Positions 34,088-42,767 of a stretch of DNA of 64,000 bases are shown one piece after another. The stretch lies in the IMG/VR virus record IMGVR_UViG_3300042691_034458, positions 1 to 64,000 of that record, one strand, 5' to 3'. The number at the start of each line of letters is the position of its first letter. Positions within the stretch are counted from its first letter, which is position 1. The notes beneath the pieces were generated by a model, which made no database searches, was not told the DNA's origin, and saw only the letters and a program-made list of their open reading frames with translations. The position numbers and the translations under genes were made by a program. The stretch is from a virus.

Positions 34088-34748
34088 TTTTTAATGTTTT
34101 AATAATTCCTTCCAATTCCTTAATTTTATTTATTTCGTATTTTGAAGGAATATGTTTATTATATTCTTGATTGAATTTTATAACTGTTTTGTTGGATGGG
34201 TGATTTACGAGTAAGTCAGGGTTAGCTGTGATTAGAACATCAATTTCATCCCACATTGAATTGATTGTGGAATTACTGTAAAATCTTATGGTCTCAATTA
34301 AGCAACCAAACTTGGACAAAAAGAATAATGAAGCTGGTTTTGATTTACCGATTTCATCTGAAACAATAACCAAATCATGTTCATCTCGCAAATTTCGATA
34401 AATATCATTTAAATCATTAAATGAGAAGTATTCAATAGAGGGCGCATGACCAAATATTTGCATGGGAAATTCTTCGTACATAAATGAGTATAATTCATCA
34501 TCATTTCTAAATGCGAAATGTTCTTTAAGATTTAAAGACGTTATTGGTCTTTTTATTTCATAGGTAAAGTTATCTTCAGCACTTACTTCGGTAAATGTTG
34601 CTTCATCAGTATCTAAACTGGACTCACCTTCATGTTGTTTTAATGGTTGTTCTTCAACATCTTGCTCAAGATAGGTTTTTTCATAGATTTGAACAATCTT
34701 ACCAAGAGTATCTCTTAAAACACCATTTAATTCAATACCAATTCTCAT
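34080..34748 (-). CDS. HAD-fold-like protein lacking the usual catalytic Asp
   Basis: 222 residues. MRIGIELNGVLRDTLGK sits where a HAD phosphatase has hhhDxDGT, but both acidic positions are changed (Glu and Asn). Later LVIVSDEIGKSKPASLFFL and DVLITANPDLLVNHP fit HAD motifs II to IV. An acidic insert spans about 30-65. It is probably a degenerate 5'-nucleotidase/HAD-type protein with a binding role rather than catalysis. It heads the transcript with the small protein, the two glycosyltransferases and the sigma factor. Confidence 0.6.
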   Translation of the reverse strand: MRIGIELNGVLRDTLGKIVQIYEKTYLEQDVEEQPLKQHEGESSLDTDEATFTEVSAEDNFTYEIKRPITSLNLKEHFAFRNDDELYSFMYEEFPMQIFGHAPSIEYFSFNDLNDIYRNLRDEHDLVIVSDEIGKSKPASLFFLSKFGCLIETIRFYSNSTINSMWDEIDVLITANPDLLVNHPSNKTVIKFNQEYNKHIPSKYEINKIKELEGIIKTLKND

Positions 34749-34881
34749 TAATACTTTTTATGAAAAATTAAAAAGTAATTTTAATAACTAAATAGTTATT
34801 ATTTGTAAAACGATATTTTTCTATTTATATCTAAAATATAATTTTTATTTTATATTAAAAATAAACATATAATTTATAATT

Positions 34882-35175
34882 ATGGAAAAAATTGAACAGC
34901 ATGAACTGTCTTTAAAAATTAAAGCGATGTTTAATGATGAACGTAACAAGACAAAAAAAGAAGAAAGACCTGAATTCTTATTTTGTAATCACACAAAGGA
35001 AGTTAAACAAGTTTTAATTGATTCAGCGGATGTTATTTTTAATAAGTTACTTGATAGTTTATCTTATTGCGATGAGGGAACAATTAGAAATAACTTAAAT
35101 TCATTTATAAATGATTTGGTTTTGTATGTAGAAAAAGAAGTTAATGCTATTCTTATTGAAGAAAAGAAAATTTAA
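34882..35175 (+). CDS. Hypothetical helical protein
   Basis: 97 residues, charged and helical, MEKIEQHELSLKIKAMFNDE, with no recognised family. It stands alone on the + strand between two - strand operons, with CTATTTAT (one base off the promoter-like octamer) 53 bases before the start and a strong terminator after it. Confidence 0.65.
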   Translation: MEKIEQHELSLKIKAMFNDERNKTKKEERPEFLFCNHTKEVKQVLIDSADVIFNKLLDSLSYCDEGTIRNNLNSFINDLVLYVEKEVNAILIEEKKI

Positions 35176-35192
35176 TAAAAAAGTTTAAAAAC

Positions 35193-35229
35193 AAAAAATA
35201 AATCCCATAAATTGTGGGATTTATTTTTT
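35193..35229. terminator. Bidirectional terminator
   Basis: A 15-bp perfect inverted repeat, AAAAAATAAATCCCA and its complement, with a seven-base loop. A- and T-runs on both sides let it end transcripts from both converging genes. Confidence 0.9.
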
Positions 35230-35248
35230 TAGAAAAACGAAGCAAAAA

Positions 35249-37069
35249 TTAAGATTGGTATCTTTTTAATATTTTGGATATTATAGGATTTCTGACAATA
35301 TCTTCTTCGGTAAATTCAAATAATCCGATTTCATCAATATTTTGTAATCTTTTCATTGCATCATATAAACCCGATTTTTCTAATTGTTTAAATTTATCAG
35401 ATTGCTCAACATCACCAATTATAAAGAATTTACTATTATGACCTATTCTTGTTAAAATAAGTTTCATTTCCGCAGGTGTACAGTTTTGACTTTCTTCAAG
35501 AAGTAAAATTGAATTTTCAACCGAAATTCCGCGAATAAATGAAATTGACATAACTTCAATTATGTTAAAAAACTCTAATTTACCAGCAACACCTTCACCT
35601 AATATTTTATTTAATAAATAAAATGATGCGTACATATATGGGTTCATTTTTTCTCGTTCATTTCCCGGAAGCGAACCTAACCTGCTTTCACCACCCTCTA
35701 CGGCTGGTCGTATAATTATAATTTTTTCATATGGTGTTGTGGGATCTAATATTAATTCTATTGCAGTTCTTAATGTGAGGTGTGAATTATGTGTAACTAT
35801 AAAATTATCCGTTAAATAAAGACCTTTTTCTGAATTAACAGTAATACATTTAGCTTCTTTATTACCAATAAATTCAACATTTGTTATATATCGTTTTGGT
35901 AAATATCTACTTTTTGGTTTGACCAATTTTAATTTTCTTTTTAATCTAAAAGGAGTAATTTCGTTTGGTAAACAAATACATAATTCGTATGCTAATAATC
36001 CCATAATTTTTTCGCCTTCTTTATTTCTATAAAATGGTTGTTTTAACCATCTTTTAACAACACCACCTAAACTATTAACTAAAAAAACCATATCATCTGC
36101 TAATTTTTTAGATGTGGTTGTAAAAAATACTGAACCAGATTTTGAATCTACTGTACCGTCAGTATCCATTAGACCTTGTAATAGAGAAATTCTATTTTCA
36201 ATCGAATTGAACATATATTCATAAGGTATAAATTTATTTTCACTTTTTTTATAAAGTAAATTTAATTGGTTTAGCTCATTCAAAAATTCGTTTTTCCCGT
36301 TCTCACCAATAATTGAATATTTATATTTACCTTTTGGTTTGTTTAGGTGAATATTTTCTGGAATTAAAGCTTTTATGTTCTCAACAATTTCATTATCTGC
36401 ACATGTAAACGTAATGTATTGTGTTAATCCCCCATCACCAATAAGTACCCCCAATATATATGGGTCAATTAATAATTTTTGTTCATTAAATTGAACAGGT
36501 TTTGTAACTGGAATTGAATGATTTTTATCACCTCTTTTTGTTGTTAATGTTTCTTTAATTTTTTTTAGTGTTTTAACACTATAATCTTTTGGTGAAGAAA
36601 TTCTTTTATTTAATCTATTTTCACCGACTCGTTTTCTGGCATTTCTCTCATAATAAGTTTTTGTATACCATAAATGATCTTCACATGATTCGGTAAAAGT
36701 ACCGTCATTAAATAATACTCTATAAATCGGCTTTTCCCCTTGTGGATGAACCGCAATAACCTCAACCGGGTTTCCATTTTCATCAATAACAAAATCTCCT
36801 ACGACTATATCACCCATATTAACCATTCCGGTGGGTGTAATTATTTTGGCATCAATTGGTTGTGCTTTTCCTGTACCAGCACTTCCTGAACAAATTGTAA
36901 TTTCTTTTTCTTTTAAGAGTTGATAAAATTTTTTTTGGTTTTCGTTTAAAAATTTTTCTTTTGGTCTTTTTGTTATGATATTAGCAATTAAATCTTTCTT
37001 ATTTATTTCCTTTGGTTCTTCAGGAACTTGATTTACCGTTTTTGGTTTTGCTTTTTGTTTTGCTGGCAT
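35249..37069 (-). CDS. phoH: PhoH-like ATPase, intein-containing
   Basis: A 606-residue precursor. The exteins (1-68 and 429-606, 246 together) form a PhoH-type P-loop ATPase. The Walker A, GSAGTGK-S (62-68 plus Ser429), is split exactly by the intein. After it come SHLTLRTAIELIL, IIIRPAVEGG and ENSILLLEESQNC, the latter the Walker B region. PhoH-like genes are frequent in phages; proposed roles are RNA-related or stress-linked, without a settled function. The protein cannot bind ATP until the intein leaves. The gene is alone on its transcript, with a promoter-like octamer 34 bases upstream. Confidence 0.93.
   Translation of the reverse strand: MPAKQKAKPKTVNQVPEEPKEINKKDLIANIITKRPKEKFLNENQKKFYQLLKEKEITICSGSAGTGKAQPIDAKIITPTGMVNMGDIVVGDFVIDENGNPVEVIAVHPQGEKPIYRVLFNDGTFTESCEDHLWYTKTYYERNARKRVGENRLNKRISSPKDYSVKTLKKIKETLTTKRGDKNHSIPVTKPVQFNEQKLLIDPYILGVLIGDGGLTQYITFTCADNEIVENIKALIPENIHLNKPKGKYKYSIIGENGKNEFLNELNQLNLLYKKSENKFIPYEYMFNSIENRISLLQGLMDTDGTVDSKSGSVFFTTTSKKLADDMVFLVNSLGGVVKRWLKQPFYRNKEGEKIMGLLAYELCICLPNEITPFRLKRKLKLVKPKSRYLPKRYITNVEFIGNKEAKCITVNSEKGLYLTDNFIVTHNSHLTLRTAIELILDPTTPYEKIIIIRPAVEGGESRLGSLPGNEREKMNPYMYASFYLLNKILGEGVAGKLEFFNIIEVMSISFIRGISVENSILLLEESQNCTPAEMKLILTRIGHNSKFFIIGDVEQSDKFKQLEKSGLYDAMKRLQNIDEIGLFEFTEEDIVRNPIISKILKRYQS
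35786..36865 (-). mobile_element. Class 3-like intein with LAGLIDADG endonuclease in PhoH
   Basis: A 360-residue insertion from Ala69 (AQPIDAKIITPTGMVNMGD) to Asn428, followed by Ser429. There is no nucleophile at position 1. Instead it has the three residues reported for class 3 inteins: Trp in block B (CEDHLW), Cys in block F (KCITVNS) and Thr in block G (FIVTHN). Two LAGLIDADG motifs, PYILGVLIGDGGL and SLLQGLMDTDGTV, mark a homing endonuclease. The insertion point is the Walker A lysine-serine junction of the host protein. Confidence 0.88.
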
Positions 37070-37103
37070 TAAATTTTTTGATTTTTTTAATTATTATTTA
37101 TAT

Positions 37104-37111
37104 ATAAATAT
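37104..37111 (-). promoter_or_regulatory. Candidate late promoter ATATTTAT
   Basis: ATATTTAT on the - strand followed by ATATAAATAATAAT, 34 bases before the PhoH start. Confidence 0.35.
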
Positions 37112-37156
37112 AAATCAAAACTAAAGTAATAAAAATTATTACTAATGTTTTTTTAT

Positions 37157-37759
37157 TTAATTTTTAAACTTATATAAACATAAACCAACGGAATCAAATT
37201 TTAAATTATCAAAATTTGAATTTTTTTTGTTTGCATGAAGTTGTTCTTGTAAAATCCATTTTTTAGATTTTTCCATGTAATCTTTTATGATTATGGATTT
37301 GGTTGAATAACCTTTATCATACGGTCTATAATAATCCCAATCATGCATACAAAAATATGTTCCATCTTCTATATTTTGCTCTAATAATATGATATCATCA
37401 TATGCTATATTTGGGTCTTCAGGTCCGTCAAACATTATAAAGTTGGGCTTAATATTTGATTCTAATAAATTGACGAGCATTTTTTGTGACTGCTCTTTAA
37501 AATACTTTACAAATGGAAATTCATTAAAAAACTCTTCTGTTGGTTTTCTTATTGGATCACAAGTAAAAATTTTCGAATTTAAATTATTATTTTTTATTGA
37601 TTGAGATATAAAATAAGTAGAACCTCCACCGTCACCAGTACCAACCTCAAAAATAATATTAGGTTTTATTTCCGAAATCCAATTATATAATTTATATCTT
37701 TCATATGGTAACATTTCACCATTATATGTTATTTCTCTAAAATTTATTTTTTCATCCAT
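37157..37759 (-). CDS. SAM-dependent methyltransferase (class I)
   Basis: 200 residues. IIFEVGTGDGGGST (36-48) is the glycine-rich SAM-binding loop, and FTCDPIRKPTEEF and FIMFDGPED follow as the acidic motifs. The layout is like cephalosporin-hydroxylase/Methyltransf_24-type enzymes often found in glycan clusters. It is the last gene of the sugar cluster and probably methylates a sugar or sugar-like acceptor. Confidence 0.8.
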   Translation of the reverse strand: MDEKINFREITYNGEMLPYERYKLYNWISEIKPNIIFEVGTGDGGGSTYFISQSIKNNNLNSKIFTCDPIRKPTEEFFNEFPFVKYFKEQSQKMLVNLLESNIKPNFIMFDGPEDPNIAYDDIILLEQNIEDGTYFCMHDWDYYRPYDKGYSTKSIIIKDYMEKSKKWILQEQLHANKKNSNFDNLKFDSVGLCLYKFKN

Positions 37760-37762
37760 ACT

Positions 37763-38392
37763 TTAATTTATTTGTAAATTATCAATAAAAAGGTAATCAT
37801 GTACCACAAATTTATCTATTTTAGAATAGTTGTTTTTTTTCATAAAATCAAAAATTTCATCTTTATGTGTCGCCTCTATTAAAATATACTTAGGTCTGTA
37901 TTTTTTAATATTCATTCCCATTAATACTTCTAACTCATGACCCTCAACATCCAATGAAAAAAAATCAATTTTTTCTACTTTTTTTTCGTCTAAAATTGTT
38001 TCTAGTTTTTTTGTTGTTAAACTTAAAACATTTTTTTTTAAACTTTGACAGCGTTCGCCTTCTATTATCCAATCATTATCAGCGTCTTCTGATTTTCTAG
38101 AATTTTTTATAAAAGACATTAGATTAACATCATAAAAAATAATTTCTTCATTTTCTGTATTTGATAGACAACAATTATAACAATTTGAGTTTGGTCTATT
38201 TTTTTTCATTAATTCAAATTTATGTGGTAATGCTTCTATTAAGATACCGCTCCAATTTTTATAGAATTCTAAATGCGCTGTATTTGATTGAAACATTCCA
38301 TCATTTCCTCCAACTTCTATATAAAACCCAAATTCAAAATTTAGGTACCTATCAATAATTTGTTTATCTATTTTTTCAACACCATAATACAT
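37763..38392 (-). CDS. FkbM-family methyltransferase
   Basis: 209 residues. YIEVGGNDGMFQSNT (24-38) is the SAM-binding loop, ILIEALPHKFELM the next motif, and IDFFSLDVEGHELEVLMG (about 142-159) the FkbM signature. FkbM enzymes O-methylate sugars and related natural products. It follows the methyltransferase at 37157 in reverse gene order within the cluster, so the glycan may be methylated at more than one position. Confidence 0.88.
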   Translation of the reverse strand: MYYGVEKIDKQIIDRYLNFEFGFYIEVGGNDGMFQSNTAHLEFYKNWSGILIEALPHKFELMKKNRPNSNCYNCCLSNTENEEIIFYDVNLMSFIKNSRKSEDADNDWIIEGERCQSLKKNVLSLTTKKLETILDEKKVEKIDFFSLDVEGHELEVLMGMNIKKYRPKYILIEATHKDEIFDFMKKNNYSKIDKFVVHDYLFIDNLQIN

Positions 38393-38394
38393 AC

Positions 38395-39201
38395 TTATAA
38401 TTCTTTAGATTTATTTTTTATTAAATTTAACCAATAACTATATTTTAAACTTTCTCTGCTATTATTTTTTACTTTTTTTATTTCATTTTTTATAAAAACA
38501 AAATCTTTTAATTTTTCTTCATCGTTAATATAAACAACTGGTAAATTTTTATATATTTTTTCATATATTATTTTGTAATCATTAAATGGTCCTACAACTA
38601 TTGGTATGCCTCCGAGATAAAGAGTTTCATATGTACGAATACATTCAATTCCATTTCCTCTTGGGGAGATTACACCAAGATATGATTTTACATAATTACT
38701 AAATTCTTTAAAAGAAATTTCATCATAAGAATCTACATAATCAAGTTCATTACAAATATTTTTTATTTTTTGTCTTAAATCATAATTTGTATTTACCCTA
38801 AAATTAGAAATCAATTTTTCTTTTATTATTGGCTGCGGAATCAAATGTGGGTTTAGTAAATATTCTTTTTTTTCAAAAATACCTTCATTTATTATACCAT
38901 GACCTAATCTAATAGGTAATATATCTATTTCAATACCCAACGGTATTGGAGTGACTTTATCACTATTACAATTTGTGTTAGTTGCAAAAATGTGATAAAC
39001 ATTTTCAGGACATAAAGATAATCGTCTATCGTCAAAAGTTATGTCACCATTTGCTATTATTAGAACACACTTATTATTTTTATTTTTTAATCTTATAAAT
39101 TCTTTTTCTATAAAATCTATTTTACAAAAAACTATTTTTTCGTCATCATGTAAATCATTACAGAACCTAGTCATTTGAATTAACTCATGATTAATCATCA
39201 T
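38395..39201 (-). CDS. Exostosin-like glycosyltransferase
   Basis: 268 residues from the Met at 39201; an upstream in-frame Met at 39237 would overlap the previous gene by 47 bases. The C-terminal half has SPRGNGIECIRTYETLYLGG then IPIVV, the pattern of the exostosin (GT47) donor-binding domain. The N-terminal half has VIPLGIEID-like and RLGHG segments. It should add a sugar within the cluster's glycan. Neighbours are a hexapeptide acyltransferase and an FkbM methyltransferase. Confidence 0.7.
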   Translation of the reverse strand: MMINHELIQMTRFCNDLHDDEKIVFCKIDFIEKEFIRLKNKNNKCVLIIANGDITFDDRRLSLCPENVYHIFATNTNCNSDKVTPIPLGIEIDILPIRLGHGIINEGIFEKKEYLLNPHLIPQPIIKEKLISNFRVNTNYDLRQKIKNICNELDYVDSYDEISFKEFSNYVKSYLGVISPRGNGIECIRTYETLYLGGIPIVVGPFNDYKIIYEKIYKNLPVVYINDEEKLKDFVFIKNEIKKVKNNSRESLKYSYWLNLIKNKSKEL

Positions 39202-39676
39202 TATTAATTTTTTTTTTAATTTTAGCAGGGTTTCCAAAAACTAAACTATTATCTGGAACATCTTTTGTAACGACAGAACCAGCACCTATTAAACTATTTT
39301 CACCAATAACTATACCGCAAATTATAACACTATTAGCACCAATTGAACATCTTTTCTTAAATAAAGTTTTTCTAAACCTATCATTATTTTTCCAATCACC
39401 ATCAACTTTTGGTCTATAATCATTTGTTGTTACCGTATTTGGACCTAAAAATACGTTGTCCTCTAATGTAACACCCTCATAAATTAATGAATTATTTTGT
39501 ATTTTACAATTATTACCAATAATAACGTTTGGACCGATATAAACCCCTTCACCAATAGTACAATTTTTACCTATTTTTGCGTTTTTACAAACATGTGAAA
39601 ATGCCCATATTTTAGTATTTTCACCAATATCTTCTGTCTCAACTATTGATGTTTCATGTAAAAAATAATTTTTCAT
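39191..39676 (-). CDS. Left-handed beta-helix sugar acyltransferase (WbpD/WlbB-like)
   Basis: 161 residues of hexapeptide repeats, for example IGKNCTIGEGVYIGPNVIIG and IGENSLIGAGSVVT, ending FGNPAKIKKK. The ordered repeat coil and the loop TTNDYRPKVDGDW match UDP-sugar N-acetyltransferases such as WbpD/WlbB, which acetylate 3-amino sugars. It works as a trimer and uses acetyl-CoA. No aminotransferase partner is visible, so the host may supply the amino sugar. Its stop overlaps the next start. Confidence 0.88.
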   Translation of the reverse strand: MKNYFLHETSIVETEDIGENTKIWAFSHVCKNAKIGKNCTIGEGVYIGPNVIIGNNCKIQNNSLIYEGVTLEDNVFLGPNTVTTNDYRPKVDGDWKNNDRFRKTLFKKRCSIGANSVIICGIVIGENSLIGAGSVVTKDVPDNSLVFGNPAKIKKKINNDD

Positions 39677-39678
39677 AA

Positions 39679-40467
39679 TTAGATAAATTTTGGAATATTA
39701 AAAAATAAATTATCTAAATAAGTTTTATGATGATTATAAGGTCTACATGCATGACATTCTATAAAGAAATTAGAATTTAATTTTGATATATCATAAGATA
39801 CTTCATTATGTCTATGACAATCAATTCGTCTATTTAAAAAAGTTGACGCTAAACTCAAGCTTGAAATTCTTGATTTATCTTCAAACGAGGAAAGTATTTT
39901 ACAACTATAAGCTTCATCCGTACCCCATTTATCTCCCCACATTGTTTTAAGATTTAAAGAATTTATTTTTTTTATTTCCAATTCAAATGATTCTTCAAAT
40001 TTATAAATATCACAAAAAGTCTGTCCTTTTGCAATATGATATGCTGAAGGACTAAATCCTCCTTCATCCCATTTTTTGGGATATTTGTTTTCAAATTTAT
40101 ATTGGTCGTCAATTAACATAATATAATTATTTTCGTCAATTAAGTTAATAGTTTCTTTAAAAAAATAAGTCCCTAATGGTATTTGATCAATACCCATTAT
40201 AATACAAGTTTCACTTGGATAAAATTTAGTAAAATAAAATAAAGCCCAAGTGTATTGCCATTCTGAGATATTAGATATTTTTTTCTCAATTAAAATTTCA
40301 CCGTATTCAGTAGATAAATTTGCATTTTTTAATTCATCTTCTTCACCAAAAAAGATTAAAGTTGGGGTTATGCCGAATTTTTCTTTATAAGTATATGATA
40401 AATTATTCCAAAAATCATAATATAAAGGGTTATTATTAGTTACTAATATTACTCTATCTATTTTCAT
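39679..40467 (-). CDS. Probable glycosyltransferase, GT-A like
   Basis: 262 residues. RVILVTNNNPLYYDFWNNL begins a Rossmann-like fold, CIIMGIDQIPLG supplies a D-x-x-P acidic site in the DxD position, and MWGDKWGTDEAYSCKIL is an acceptor-side motif. RRIDCHRHN and ECHACRPYNHHKTYL give a Cys/His-rich C-terminus that might bind metal. Its place inside the sugar cluster supports a glycosyltransferase role. The precise family was not recognised. Confidence 0.6.
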   Translation of the reverse strand: MKIDRVILVTNNNPLYYDFWNNLSYTYKEKFGITPTLIFFGEEDELKNANLSTEYGEILIEKKISNISEWQYTWALFYFTKFYPSETCIIMGIDQIPLGTYFFKETINLIDENNYIMLIDDQYKFENKYPKKWDEGGFSPSAYHIAKGQTFCDIYKFEESFELEIKKINSLNLKTMWGDKWGTDEAYSCKILSSFEDKSRISSLSLASTFLNRRIDCHRHNEVSYDISKLNSNFFIECHACRPYNHHKTYLDNLFFNIPKFI

Positions 40468-40473
40468 TTGTTA

Positions 40474-41283
40474 TTAATTAATTTGTACATTATGACTTGC
40501 GTGATAATAAGAAATTGTTTTACATTCACTGTAATGTTTTTCGTTAATTAGCGTTGATAAAATCATACCCCAAATAGGTAAATCGCCCCATCTATTACTA
40601 TATATTCCGTGAGATAAATCAATTTTTTTTAAAATTTTATTCAAAATTTTATTATTTCTTAAAAAGTCAACATTAACAATCATAAAATTAGTATAAGGAC
40701 ATTTGATATTATTAAATGTTTTATGTGGCTGAATATTTGTTTCAATTAAAAATTCGTTTAATAATCTTTCAAGACCCACAATAACTCTACTATCATCTTG
40801 ATCTTGAAATTTTGGGCTTACAAAATAAATTTCTTTTTCATTCATCTCATTTAAAATATTATTATCAAATTTGGTAATAAAACAATCTTCATCAATTCTT
40901 ATAATAAATTTATAATCCTTAAGGTATTCTAAAAAATCTATTGACCAAAAATGACACATATGTTTATAACCTAACGGAAAATGTGAGGATAAAAAATTAG
41001 GAGGACATAAATCATTATTAATTATATTTTTATTATTATCGAACGCTTTTTTATTTCCACATTCTTTAACATTTTTAAAAATTAAACTTTGTTTTGAATT
41101 ATTGGAAATATATAATTGATGATCTTCCGGAATATTTCCTTCATGAAATATTACCATATCAAAATCAAAATTAGATTTACTAATTATATTTTCATAAATT
41201 AATGTATTACGTTTAATTAACGAATTATATTGTGATACATTTTCATAGCCTCTAGTTAAGACTGTTATCGCTATTTTGTTCAT
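40474..41283 (-). CDS. GT15-like (Kre2/Mnt1-type) glycosyltransferase
   Basis: 269 residues. GYKHMCHFWSIDFLEYLKDY (105-124), FIIRIDEDCFI (127-137, Asp131 and Asp133) and SNRWGDLPIWGMIL (about 238-251) follow the order of alpha-1,2-mannosyltransferases of the Kre2/Mnt1 (GT15) type, which are mainly known from fungi. Finding this layout in a phage is unusual. Donor specificity cannot be read from sequence; mannose is only the family default. Confidence 0.7.
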   Translation of the reverse strand: MNKIAITVLTRGYENVSQYNSLIKRNTLIYENIISKSNFDFDMVIFHEGNIPEDHQLYISNNSKQSLIFKNVKECGNKKAFDNNKNIINNDLCPPNFLSSHFPLGYKHMCHFWSIDFLEYLKDYKFIIRIDEDCFITKFDNNILNEMNEKEIYFVSPKFQDQDDSRVIVGLERLLNEFLIETNIQPHKTFNNIKCPYTNFMIVNVDFLRNNKILNKILKKIDLSHGIYSNRWGDLPIWGMILSTLINEKHYSECKTISYYHASHNVQIN

Positions 41284-41291
41284 ATCTTTAT

Positions 41292-42017
41292 TTAATTTTT
41301 ATACATAAAGTTTAATATATGTAAATCCTCGACATCACAAAAATCATATTGAGTCCTAATCCAATCACTTTCTTTTTTAGGGATACCGGTATCAGCTTGA
41401 CTTCTAACACACCTATCTTTCCAATCATCAAATGTTTTATGGTGATAATGATTTAATTGTGCAATATCGTCAGTCCCATTTTCATTAAATGGTCCAGTAA
41501 AATAATTTTTAGCTGTATTCATAATTTTTACATTCGGATAATGAGGACTAACCATAATACTATCTGATTGTAAATTTAGTATTGTTTTAATATGTTTATC
41601 AACATCTTTTTGTCTTATAGTAAATTGTTTAATTAATGAATTACTATTTTCACTTCTTGTCAACCTACCACAAGCGCCGAAAAAAACCCAATTAATTCCA
41701 ATACCATAAGGATTATTAAACTCGTTTATAAAATCTTTAATATTTTGATGTTTTTTTAAAACTAAAAATTCATCAACATCAAAGAAAGCTACCCAATCAT
41801 ATTTAGTTTTATATTTTTTAATAAAATCATTATACGCGGATATCTGTCTAGCAATACCATCATATTTTATTTTTTTAATAAAATCGTGTTCTAAATTACA
41901 AATCCAATCATTTTCATAAATGATTATATCATCAAAACCTAATTTTTTATGATACAATACCCATTCTTTTATATAGAAATCTTCCATTTTAGCTATACAA
42001 ACTAATGCAACTCTCAT
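41292..42017 (-). CDS. GT92/Glyco_tranf_2_4-like glycosyltransferase
   Basis: 241 residues. It opens with VALVCIAKMEDFYIKEWVLY, has the strong DxD motif AFFDVDEFL (Asp80, Asp82) and ends with a NHYHHKTFDDW-type His-rich motif. This is the layout of the GT92/Glyco_tranf_2_4 type. It lies between two other glycosyltransferases in one run of - strand genes with gaps of only a few bases, so they are probably co-expressed. Confidence 0.82.
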   Translation of the reverse strand: MRVALVCIAKMEDFYIKEWVLYHKKLGFDDIIIYENDWICNLEHDFIKKIKYDGIARQISAYNDFIKKYKTKYDWVAFFDVDEFLVLKKHQNIKDFINEFNNPYGIGINWVFFGACGRLTRSENSNSLIKQFTIRQKDVDKHIKTILNLQSDSIMVSPHYPNVKIMNTAKNYFTGPFNENGTDDIAQLNHYHHKTFDDWKDRCVRSQADTGIPKKESDWIRTQYDFCDVEDLHILNFMYKN

Positions 42018-42018
42018 A

Positions 42019-42759
42019 TTATAACAATTTATTATAATTATTTATAAACTTTTGTTCACCAATTCCTTGTGTTTGATGACTATCAAATTGAAAATGTGTA
42101 ATTGTATTATTTAGTATTTTATATGGTATTTGATTTAACAAATAAAAAACACTAATACTTCTTTCAATCTCATGTCCGGAAAAAATTGATTTTTTAATAT
42201 CGTTAACTAAAATATCAACCCATTCCATGTATTCATTAAACCTATCAAGTTTAAACGTATGATTAGATGTCATACTGCAAATAGTATTTTTAGGTAAAGA
42301 CTCAATAAAATCAATTATATTAATATTATAGTTTTTAATCAAAGAAGTAATTAAATTTTGACTCCAAGGTGTATGACGTAAATATTCATATGAATGAACG
42401 TTATGTGGTATATAGCCAAAAATATCAAATTTTTTAGTTTCTATAACTTCATTTAAAATCTCCTCTAAATTAGATATTGTATTTATATCATATTCAAATA
42501 AGTTTATATACTTACCTTTAAGTAAATTATTTTTCCATAAAGCATACCAACCGGTATATGATGTTAATTTAGGATATTCTTCAATATTATTTTCTAAATT
42601 TCTTGCTATAATCACATTATCTAAATTTTCTAATTTAGATATATCGTTTTTACCTAAAAAAACATACGTTAAATTACTAAAATTATTAAATTTTTTATGT
42701 CTAATAAAATCTAAAATAATATCTTGATTATGAACAAATATAAATGTTTGAAACGTCAT
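42019..42759 (-). CDS. Probable glycosyltransferase
   Basis: 246 residues. TFIFVHNQDIILDFIRHKKF begins the fold, YINLFEYDINTIS carries an E-Y-D acidic triplet in the DxD position, and HTPWSQNLI and SGHEIERSISVFYLL follow. The pattern suggests a GT-A fold related to small sugar-transferases of viral and bacterial glycan clusters, without a specific family. It is two bases from the gene upstream of it in the cluster. Confidence 0.6.
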   Translation of the reverse strand: MTFQTFIFVHNQDIILDFIRHKKFNNFSNLTYVFLGKNDISKLENLDNVIIARNLENNIEEYPKLTSYTGWYALWKNNLLKGKYINLFEYDINTISNLEEILNEVIETKKFDIFGYIPHNVHSYEYLRHTPWSQNLITSLIKNYNINIIDFIESLPKNTICSMTSNHTFKLDRFNEYMEWVDILVNDIKKSIFSGHEIERSISVFYLLNQIPYKILNNTITHFQFDSHQTQGIGEQKFINNYNKLL

Positions 42760-42767
42760 GAATAAAC

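Noticed and set aside
35193-35229. Attachment-site core at the 15-bp inverted repeat
   Set aside because: Symmetry, flanking A/T-runs and location between converging genes are those of a bidirectional terminator, and no integrase is present.
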